A stretch of DNA of 64,000 nucleotides from Salinimicrobium nanhaiense (lineage in GTDB: Bacteria > Bacteroidota > Bacteroidia > Flavobacteriales > Flavobacteriaceae), in contig JAAVJQ010000007.1 in assembly GCA_012038135.1 (NCBI GenBank), positions 1-64,000 of the forward strand, in the 5' to 3' direction. The notes below the pieces were generated by a model. The model was not told the DNA's origin and did not search any database. It was given only the letters and a program-made list of their open reading frames with translations. A program made the position numbers and the translations under genes. Positions 15,878 through 21,252 of the stretch are shown here, in pieces. Every line of letters starts with the position of its first letter. The first letter of the stretch is position 1.

Positions 15878-16102
15878 CATTGTTGTCCGATTAAAAAAGG
15901 ATAAATCCATGAAAACCCTTGCTAATGCCGGTCAAAGACATTCTCCAACCATTTGAGGGGGTGGTTTTCCTTTTTATGAAATTATATTAATTTACCATAG
16001 GAAGTAATTTTTTACAATATTGTCTTTCAGAGCTTTATATAGAAGTCTTGGCTCTAGACTCTAGAAGCGGAGCGGTCCAGATTCTTTTATCGGACAATAA
16101 TG
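15878..16102. mobile_element. MITE-like element, 225 bp
   Basis: Ends in imperfect terminal inverted repeats: CATTGTTGTCCGATTAAAA at 15878-15896, and TTTTATCGGACAATAATG at 16085-16102, whose complement reads CATTATTGTCCGATAAAA. It is flanked by a 9-bp direct repeat AATTATTAA (15869-15877 and 16103-16111). No transposase frame is inside, so it is a non-autonomous element or an internally deleted insertion sequence. The 9-bp duplication is in the range made by IS4-type transposases. It lies between the aldo/keto reductase and a monooxygenase remnant. Confidence 0.7.
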
Positions 16103-16111
16103 AATTATTAA
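16103..16111 (+). repeat. 9-bp target-site duplication, right
   Basis: AATTATTAA, matching 15869-15877. Confidence 0.7.
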
Positions 16112-16121
16112 TATAAAATAT

Positions 16122-16223
16122 TTATGAAATATGATTTAACTCAAATTCATTTGCCAACAATTCAAATGATTTTCTGCGTGCTTCATAATCAACAGACATT
16201 GAGGTAATCATAATTTCATCTAT
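16122..16223 (-). pseudogene. C-terminal remnant of a luciferase-like monooxygenase
   Basis: A minus-strand frame of about 33 codons ending at TAA 16122. It reads IDEIMITSMSVDYEARRKSF then ELLANEF, which matches the conserved C-terminus of LLM-class flavin-dependent oxidoreductases (ADEVMVTT...HEARLRSYELLAE). There is no N-terminal part: the frame runs straight into the end of the GPx gene, overlapping its stop codon. The monooxygenase was therefore deleted except for its last 30 residues, probably when the GPx block was joined here. Confidence 0.65.
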
Positions 16224-16648
16224 CTGTTAATCAATTTCAAAATGTCTTTCTCAATTTTTTCCGGTTTATCGGTCGGTGCAAAACGCATTACCGGATTACC
16301 TTTTTTATCGATTAAAAATTTGGTAAAATTCCATTTGATTCGATTTCCAAGAAAACCTCCTTTTTTACTTTTTAGATAAGCAAATACCTGATGTGTATTC
16401 TTCCCGTTTACGTCAATTTTTTCGGTAAGCTGAAAGGTTACTCCGTGATTGATTTTGCAGGCTTCTTCCACCGTTTCATTTGTTTCGGGTTCCTGGTTCA
16501 AAAACTGAGCGCTTGGAAAACCCAACACAACCAAACCTTTGTCTTTATATTTTTGATGCAATGTTTCTAAACCGTCAAATTGCGGGACAAGTCCACATTT
16601 TGTAGCTGTGTTGACTATCAATACAGTTTTGCCTTTATAGCTTTTCAT
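16220..16648 (-). CDS. Glutathione peroxidase-family thiol peroxidase
   Basis: Reduces peroxides, normally with thioredoxin in bacteria. 142 residues from the only canonical ATG. The peroxidatic Cys18 is in NTATKCGLVPQF, the Gln in FPSAQFLNQEP and the Trp in KWNFTKFLID: the full Cys-Gln-Trp set. Homology extends upstream of this ATG: in the same frame, EFYQLKAKKPNGEILE is a normal GPx N-terminus, but it has no ATG, GTG or TTG before an in-frame TAA at 16724-16726. Translation may start at ATT 16723 or another rare codon, or the N-terminal strand is lost. The 3' end abuts a monooxygenase remnant. Confidence 0.85.
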   Translation of the reverse strand: MKSYKGKTVLIVNTATKCGLVPQFDGLETLHQKYKDKGLVVLGFPSAQFLNQEPETNETVEEACKINHGVTFQLTEKIDVNGKNTHQVFAYLKSKKGGFLGNRIKWNFTKFLIDKKGNPVMRFAPTDKPEKIEKDILKLINR

Positions 16649-16723
16649 TTCAAGGATTTCGCCATTGGGCTTTTTAGCTTTTAGCTGATAAAATTCGGAT
16701 TCCGTGATATTTCTGCTATTAAT

Positions 16724-17032
16724 TTACATTGTGGCTTTATCTGAAAAGACAATACTTAGCATGATGCTTATGGTTATTATCCCTAAAAAGAAAATAACGA
16801 GAGGTAATTTATTTCGATGTGATATTTTGCCGTACCTAAAAAGCAAATACCCAACTATAATGTTGAACAAGCCCCATATTATATTAAGTATTGGCGCCGA
16901 AAGTCCTTTTCCGGGCGGATCTGCAAATGGGGTTGGAAAAGGATTGCCGGAAATTCCATTTACAAAATGGGGTACTGCATTTGCAAGAAACATTCCTGCA
17001 AAAAACGCTGCTACATAATGATACCACTTCAT
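16724..17032 (-). CDS. Conserved small integral membrane protein
   Basis: 102-residue inner-membrane protein with three to four predicted helices. Conserved-looking motifs are MFLANAVPHFVNGISG, PFPTPFADPPGKGLSAP and NIIWGLFNIIVGYLLF. I recognise it as a widespread uncharacterised bacterial membrane family but know no function. Its stop codon TAA is in frame with, and immediately before, the upstream GPx coding sequence, so the two are adjacent in one transcript. An inverted repeat TATGTAT/ATACATA at 17121-17153 lies upstream and could be an operator. Confidence 0.7.
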   Translation of the reverse strand: MKWYHYVAAFFAGMFLANAVPHFVNGISGNPFPTPFADPPGKGLSAPILNIIWGLFNIIVGYLLFRYGKISHRNKLPLVIFFLGIITISIMLSIVFSDKATM

Positions 17033-17120
17033 GTTTTTTTGTTCTATTTATTTATAAACCATTTCTATAGTAACAGTCCTTTTGTTATTATGGAAACTGA
17101 ATTTACAGTTCGAATAAATT

Positions 17121-17153
17121 TATGTATAAACATTACACGTTGCAACATACATA
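17121..17153. promoter_or_regulatory. Possible operator (inverted repeat)
   Basis: TATGTAT at 17121-17127 and ATACATA at 17147-17153 form a 7-bp inverted repeat 90 bases upstream of the membrane protein/GPx pair. MarR-type regulators bind such sites; the link to the nearby MarR gene is inference. Confidence 0.3.
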
Positions 17154-17255
17154 TGATAAAATTTTCAGAAAGTTCAACTCAGTGGAATGTCAGAACCTAA
17201 AATCAATAAAGAATTTCTAAATTAAATTGGGTTTGGTGCTATTGCTTGCATTGGT

Positions 17256-17382
17256 GGTAACGTCCCGGTTAACGCAAGTGCGGATTGGAGAGCGAGATTG
17301 ATCTTTTATTTGCCTTTTTTTAAAGGTACTCAAAAATGCCATTTTTGGCTGGCTGCACATTTGTTTCAACCGTTGTTAGCCA
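17256..17382 (-). repeat. attC-like site 1
   Basis: 127-bp imperfect palindrome directly after the VapC stop. The outer arms pair: plus-strand TAACGTCCCGGTTAACGC at the left and GTTTCAACCGTTGTTA at the right, closing on CAAGTGC/GCACATTTG. The loop contains GAGATTGATCTTTTATTTGCC and CAAAAATGCCATTTTTGGC segments shared almost exactly with site 3. The form (long imperfect hairpin, GTTA-type core end, immediately 3' of a gene) is that of an integron attC site. Confidence 0.7.
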
Positions 17383-17388
17383 CTGGCA

Positions 17389-17802
17389 TTATTTCCGCGC
17401 TAAAAATTCTTTTGCGGTTAAAACAGGAATTTTGGAGTTCTTAAAATCTTTTTTGTTTCGTGTAATGATAATATCTATTTGATTTTCGATCGCAGAATAG
17501 TACTGAAGTCCGTCCTCAAAATCCGGAAAATTGTCATCACTTAATGCTAATTCCGTTATTTTATCATCTAAACTCAATAATTCAACAAGCACTTTAAATT
17601 TTCTCAAGATTTCTTTCGCTTCTTTTGAAGATTTAAGTTTTGTAAGAATATAATTTGTGTTGGCAAATGTCAGAGAGGAAATTGTAAGTTCCAATTCTTT
17701 TTTGTCCGCACGAGAAAATAAATCGGCAGCCTCATCATAGAACTCATCTCTCCTCGAAAGTAAATCTATGACGATATTCGTGTCAATTAGTAACCTGCTC
17801 AT
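17389..17802 (-). CDS. VapC-like PIN-domain toxin (cassette A)
   Basis: 137-residue PIN-domain ribonuclease. The acidic active site is visible: Asp7 in LLIDTNIVIDLL, a middle Glu, and the DNFPDFEDGLQYYSA block (Asp at about 97 and 100), followed by IITRNKKDFKNSKIPVLTA. In type II modules, PIN toxins cleave RNA, often initiator tRNA, until neutralised. It overlaps the upstream antitoxin gene by 4 bp (ATGA), the usual arrangement. The stop lies within 10 bp of an attC-like palindrome, which marks it as part of a mobile gene cassette. Confidence 0.88.
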   Translation of the reverse strand: MSRLLIDTNIVIDLLSRRDEFYDEAADLFSRADKKELELTISSLTFANTNYILTKLKSSKEAKEILRKFKVLVELLSLDDKITELALSDDNFPDFEDGLQYYSAIENQIDIIITRNKKDFKNSKIPVLTAKEFLARK

Positions 17803-18044
17803 TTATATTTCTCTATCAAGTAGTCAGCATAGGCATCTTTGATATCAAAATCTTTATCAAGTGATATCACTCCACTCAAACTTTCAACAAGAGGTGTTAT
17901 TTCTGTTGAATTTCTTCTTCTTTTAGTCAGTGTTGTCAAATAAGATTCGATGAGCTTTGATAAACTGATATTATTTGATTTAGCATAATTTTTAGCACTT
18001 TCGATAATCGTTTTATCAAGACTTAATGTGAGTTTTTTGTCCAT
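17799..18044 (-). CDS. DUF6364-type antitoxin (cassette A)
   Basis: 81-residue partner of the PIN toxin. The N-terminus MDKKLTLSLDKTIIESAKNY is a ribbon-helix-helix pattern (strand with alternating L, then helix KSNNISLSKLIESYLTTL), so it likely binds its own operator and the toxin. The C-terminus DKDFDIKDAYADYLIEKYK is the toxin-binding tail. The frame can be read open farther upstream to 18218, but that extension is translated attC palindrome, so the ATG at 18044 is the start. It overlaps the toxin start by 4 bp. Confidence 0.82.
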   Translation of the reverse strand: MDKKLTLSLDKTIIESAKNYAKSNNISLSKLIESYLTTLTKRRRNSTEITPLVESLSGVISLDKDFDIKDAYADYLIEKYK

Positions 18045-18117
18045 AAAAATTATGTTTACGTGCAAATTTAAAAATTTATCACGTAATATTACTTTTATTT
18101 TAGTTTTTTTTGCTTTT

Positions 18118-18305
18118 GGCAAATGTCCTGTATAAAACAGCTCTTGCTGGCGAGCGTGATCGTCCGTCCTTCGTTCACCGAAGCCTGGGCGAAGGTGAAA
18201 GGCAATTAGGCATTGCAAGCGAGCGGGAAGTTTCGAATCTAGACAGGTTTTAGCATCGTTTTATACAGCTCAAGTTTTTTTTATTTATGCTGACTCCGTT
18301 TGTGC
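18118..18305 (-). repeat. attC-like site 2
   Basis: Imperfect palindrome after the membrane-protein gene of cassette B. Left arm (plus strand) GGCAAATGTCCTGTATAAAA; right arm GCATCGTTTTATACAGC, whose complement reads GCTGTATAAAACGATGC. The right edge is near CCGTTTGTGC, adjoining the stop codon of cassette B. Inside is a GC-rich segment (GCGAGCGTGATCGTCCG) also present in site 5. Confidence 0.6.
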
Positions 18306-18701
18306 TCAAAGCAAATTCACATTATAAATTATCAAACCTCCAAACACAAAAGCGAAAGGCGAGATGAACCTAAAATATAATGGTTTGATAATATCAGCAC
18401 TTCTCGTTGAAAAGTTGTGATGTAATTTTCTTGGGACAAAATAAAGTATCAATGCAGTTATTAGCATAAACCACCCAAAAATTTTAAAAATCTCCGGGGA
18501 TTTGCTAAAGTCCGAATAGAAAATAAAAGCTATTCCTACAATCAGTCGTATTGTGATCTCGGTGTAGTTTTTAAAATTGGTACTTGCGAATTCTCTTAAT
18601 ATAGTCCTTGCTTTTTTGGGCTTAAAAAGCATTATAAATCCGGCCACTATGATAAAAAGACCAAAAAGAATTATAATCCATTTTGCGAATTCTAATTTCA
18701 T
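18306..18701 (-). CDS. Small membrane protein (cassette B)
   Basis: 131-residue protein with four predicted transmembrane helices: WIIILFGLFIIVAGFIMLF, EITIRLIVGIAFIFYSDF, IFGWFMLITALILYFV and FISPFAFVFGGLIIYNV. Basic loops (KPKKARTILREF, PRKLHHNF) suggest an N-in topology. I do not recognise the family. It fills a cassette between attC-like sites 2 and 3. Function unknown. Confidence 0.6.
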   Translation of the reverse strand: MKLEFAKWIIILFGLFIIVAGFIMLFKPKKARTILREFASTNFKNYTEITIRLIVGIAFIFYSDFSKSPEIFKIFGWFMLITALILYFVPRKLHHNFSTRSADIIKPLYFRFISPFAFVFGGLIIYNVNLL

Positions 18702-18753
18702 ATTTCAGGCGTAGATTTTTTGATTCCTAAAACAAGAATGCCTGTTTCAAGTG

Positions 18754-18883
18754 TTGCACAATGTACCCAATAATGCAGGTTTGCGGAGTAGGAGAACGAG
18801 ATTGATCTTTTACTTGCCTTTTTTTAAAGGTACTCAAAAATGCCATTTTTGGCTGGCTGCGCATTTGTGTTAACCGTTGTTAC
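18754..18883 (-). repeat. attC-like site 3
   Basis: 130-bp element right after the RelE/ParE toxin stop. Its inner part, about 18795-18870, is nearly identical to that of site 1 (17290-17367): the same GAGATTGATC, TTGCCTTTTTTTAAAGGTACTC and AATGCCATTTTTGGCTGGCTG blocks with a few substitutions. The ends are diverged (GCACAATGTACCC at left, GTTGTTACC at right). Confidence 0.65.
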
Positions 18884-18893
18884 CAACTGGCTG

Positions 18894-19211
18894 CTACTTT
18901 GATCTTTGTATTTTTATTGGATGTTGTTGTGTATCGAAAACATCAACAATTTCAACTTGATTTCTCTCCTTATTTATCCAATAAATAATCTTGTAAGTTT
19001 GATGAACTACATATCGGAATTCTTGGTTTCGATCAGATAATAATTCTTCAATTTGTCCAATTTCTGGTTGCTTTTGTAGTCGGCGAGTTTCTTTGACTAT
19101 TTTCTGAGTTTCTTTTCTAGCAACTCTAAGGCTGGCATTTTCTTTTAAATATTTAAAGTTTTCTTGAAGTTCGTTTTTCGCGAAATCAGTCCAATAAATT
19201 TTTAGCTCCAT
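18894..19211 (-). CDS. RelE/ParE-family toxin (cassette C)
   Basis: 105-residue type II toxin. The fold is clear: IYWTDFAKNELQENFKYLKE (first strand and helix), VKETRRLQKQPEIGQIEELL, then the core strands FRYVVHQTYKIIYWINKERNQVEIVDVFDTQQHP. The Arg in EFRYVV and the YKIIYW strand are typical of ParE-like members. Targets (gyrase for ParE, ribosome-bound mRNA for RelE) cannot be told apart here. The start overlaps the antitoxin by 10 bp, and an attC-like palindrome follows about 10 bp after the stop. Confidence 0.85.
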   Translation of the reverse strand: MELKIYWTDFAKNELQENFKYLKENASLRVARKETQKIVKETRRLQKQPEIGQIEELLSDRNQEFRYVVHQTYKIIYWINKERNQVEIVDVFDTQQHPIKIQRSK

Positions 19212-19444
19212 TTTGCAATTTCCGCCATTAAATCATTAACCTCAGTTAATTTCCCTTCTTTCGAATCTTTCATTGATTTATCGATTCGTTTATTGAACTC
19301 TTTTTTACTCATTGGCTGAATCTCTCTATTCCCGGATAATTTTTTCTCTTTCTTTAAAACTTTTTCAAGCCGGATAACTGCTTCCTCACTTTGAAGTTTT
19401 AAAAATTCTTGAATGAATTCTATTTTTCTGGCTTCTAAATCCAT
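19202..19444 (-). CDS. Addiction-module antitoxin (cassette C)
   Basis: 80-residue charged protein, antitoxin of the RelE/ParE pair. It has a long N-terminal helix (IEFIQEFLKLQSEEAVIRLEKVLKKEK split around residue 25) and a C-terminal segment MSKKEFNKRIDKSMKDSKEG then LTEVNDLMAEIAKW, the usual toxin-wrapping region in this Bacteroidota family. It overlaps the toxin start by 10 bp. It resembles the orphan antitoxin at 13711-13932 in layout. Confidence 0.8.
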   Translation of the reverse strand: MDLEARKIEFIQEFLKLQSEEAVIRLEKVLKKEKKLSGNREIQPMSKKEFNKRIDKSMKDSKEGKLTEVNDLMAEIAKWS

Positions 19445-19516
19445 TTTCAGCTTTTTATCAAAAATACGAATTCTAGTTTAATACTTTTATTCTTAACCGG
19501 AGTTTTGTACAGATTC

Positions 19517-19650
19517 TGCACAACGTCCCGTATAAAAACAGTGCGGTGATTGCCGGCGATGATTTCCCGCTGGAAAATCAGACGCAGCAAGTACACACAG
19601 ACTTTCGATACGAAACTAAGGTGGCATTGCTTTTACAGTGTTATGTGCAG
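19517..19650 (-). repeat. attC-like site 4
   Basis: Imperfect palindrome after cassette D. Left arm (plus strand) GCACAACGTCCCGTATAAAA then ACAGTGC; right arm GCATTGCTTTTACAGTG then TTATGTGC, whose complement GCACATAACACTGTAAAAGC pairs with the left arm. This is the best preserved pairing of the five. Confidence 0.7.
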
Positions 19651-19670
19651 GTGTTTTATGAGAGAGGAGG

Positions 19671-20099
19671 TTATTCTGTCATTCCCATTTCATTAATAGC
19701 CTGTTCTTGTTGTGGGGAAATGGAAAAACTTAATTCAGTCCACGCAGTACCTTCAACTCCTTTAAAATTTAGTCTATTACCTTTTCTTTCTACAGTGAAA
19801 AGAAAATTAGAAAGGTCCGCATCTTCTTGAGAATTTACTTTATTTAAATCAGTCATTCCATATTCATCAATAGCCTGAGGTTTTCTATTGTCCGATAGAT
19901 TGTAAGACAAAGTTTTCCAGGCACAACCTTCTTTGCACTCCATTACTATTTTATTATTGTCTGAGTTTTGAACAACTAATAAAAATTCAGTCAGTTGAAT
20001 TTCTTTATTTTCTTGTGCAAACAAGTCGGAAGCTGAAAAGGTCATAATTAAGGCAAGTACAATTAATTGTAATAAGCTGTATTTTTTATAAGATTTCAT
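19671..20099 (-). CDS. Secreted two-repeat protein of unknown function (cassette D)
   Basis: 142-residue exported protein with a signal peptide (cleavage after about LFAQ, residue 29). The mature part is an internal duplication: EGCAWKTLSYNLSDNRKPQA then IDEYGMTDL (about 57-85), and EGTAWTELSFSISPQQEQA then INEMGMTE (about 114-142). Each repeat pairs a beta strand ending in GxAWxxLSF/Y with an AIxExGMT turn. The first repeat has two Cys (CKEGC) that the second lacks. I do not recognise a family. It is alone in its cassette between attC-like sites 4 and 5. Confidence 0.65.
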   Translation of the reverse strand: MKSYKKYSLLQLIVLALIMTFSASDLFAQENKEIQLTEFLLVVQNSDNNKIVMECKEGCAWKTLSYNLSDNRKPQAIDEYGMTDLNKVNSQEDADLSNFLFTVERKGNRLNFKGVEGTAWTELSFSISPQQEQAINEMGMTE

Positions 20100-20160
20100 A
20101 ACATTTTGGTTTTTAAAGTTTTACCTAATCTACGATTTATAATTCAAATATTTTTTTACT

Positions 20161-20295
20161 TGCACACAACGTCCCGTATAAAAACTGTGCGAGCTGGCGT
20201 GCGTGATCGTCCGCAGGACGATCCGCTAAGCAAGCGAACACAGAACTTCGATTCAAAAACAAATAAAGCATTGTTTTTATATACTGTTGCCCACA
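20161..20295 (-). repeat. attC-like site 5
   Basis: Imperfect palindrome after cassette E. Left arm (plus strand) TGCACACAACGTCCCGTATA then AAAACTGTGC; right arm GCATTGTTTTTATATACTG then TTGCCCACAG, whose complement pairs over GTATATAAAAACAATGC. An inner GCGTGATCGTCCGCAGGACG block resembles site 2. Confidence 0.7.
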
Positions 20296-20315
20296 GTATT
20301 TTCTTCCTAGAATTT

Positions 20316-20894
20316 TTAAAACATAAATCCGATTCCTAATTGAAATCCGGTATTATTTATATCATCCTCAAAATTTTCTCTATCAAAGGCATCACTAAAA
20401 CCATACATATATCTCGCGCTGCCAAATAAACCACCGTTAAATTTATATGATACTCCCAATGCACCAGCAAATTCAAAATTGCTACCAAAATCTGCTTCTT
20501 CTCCATCTATTTTCTCATTCACTAAAAAATTAAAAGAAGGGCCAGCTTCGATAGATAAAGATTCTGTAAGGTATATTTTAGCTAAAACTGGAACCTGTAC
20601 ATAGTCCAGATTGTATTCAGTTTGTATAGGACCGCCCCCAAGCATAATCACATCTGCCTCTGTACCTTGCGTTGAATATAATACTTCTGGCTGTAATGAA
20701 AATCTATTTCCTAAAGGAATTTCTGCTAAGAGACCTAAATGAAATCCAGTTCGAGAGTTTGTCTCAGAGAAACTGTCGGAATTCATATTCGTAAGATTAA
20801 GGCCTCCTTTAGCTCCAAAATAGACAAACTCCTGAGCTTTAACGGTTGTGCCTGTAAAAATAATAAGTGTAAAAATTAGAATTAGATTTCTCAT
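20316..20894 (-). CDS. Porin-family outer-membrane beta-barrel protein (cassette E)
   Basis: 192-residue protein with a signal peptide (MRNLILIFTLIIF...VKAQ) and an 8-strand outer-membrane barrel of the OmpA-like/PF13568 type. Alternating strands are clear: FVYFGAKGGLNLTNM, TGFHLGLLAEIPLG, FSLQPEVLYSTQG, YVQVPVLAKIYL, LSIEAGPSFNFLV, GVSYKFNGGLFGSARYMYG, and a final NTGFQLGIGFMF with C-terminal Phe. This is common in Bacteroidota; the role (adhesion, defence or structural) is unknown. It is unusual to find a barrel gene in a cassette with an attC-like site behind it. Confidence 0.82.
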   Translation of the reverse strand: MRNLILIFTLIIFTGTTVKAQEFVYFGAKGGLNLTNMNSDSFSETNSRTGFHLGLLAEIPLGNRFSLQPEVLYSTQGTEADVIMLGGGPIQTEYNLDYVQVPVLAKIYLTESLSIEAGPSFNFLVNEKIDGEEADFGSNFEFAGALGVSYKFNGGLFGSARYMYGFSDAFDRENFEDDINNTGFQLGIGFMF

Positions 20895-21009
20895 TGTGGT
20901 TAAAATTTATGATTAATTAAAAAGTTGATGTTATGATATTGTGGGCAACTCGTTATATCAACATCTTTCATTGCTTTTCCTCGAATAAATTCTCCGCATT
21001 TCCTACCGC
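20895..21009. other. Boundary between cassette array and R-M locus
   Basis: The segment GTGGGCAACTCGTTATATCA at about 20941-20960 resembles the left arm of the attC-like sites (CAACGTCCCGTATAAAA) and may be a decayed sixth site. No gene. Confidence 0.35.
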
Positions 21010-21250
21010 GTCTAGCTCTCCACAATCTCAATTTCTTCTTCCGTCAAATCATAAAGCTCATAAACCATCCGGTCGAATTTGCTCCTCCATTTTATTTTTT
21101 TTTGAAGTCGCGAATCTCCCTTCATCTTTACATGATTGAACGCTCCACAATCTCAATCTCCTCCTCGGTCAATTCATATAAATCGTATACCGGCCGGTCG
21201 ATTTGCTCATTCATTTTATTCTCTTTTGGAATTCGCGAATCTCCCTTCGT
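21010..21250 (-). repeat. Two extra copies of the type IIG gene 3' tail
   Basis: Copies at about 21018-21090 and 21143-21214 repeat the last roughly 25 codons of the R-M gene (21268-21335) together with a spacer containing GGGAGATTCGCGA (minus strand). The repeated points lie exactly 125 bp apart (21018, 21143, 21268). The middle copy is still a 28-codon frame (ATG 21214 to TAA 21128) ending LTEEEIEIVERSIM; the outer one has a frameshift but keeps LTEEEIEIVES. They are remnants of earlier or duplicated R-M gene ends. Confidence 0.8.
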
Positions 21251-21252
21251 AT

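Noticed and set aside
18045..18218. N-terminal extension of the DUF6364 antitoxin frame
   Set aside because: The extra 58 codons translate the attC-like palindrome (Arg/Gly-rich nonsense); the ribbon-helix-helix start MDKKLTLSL at 18044 is the natural start.
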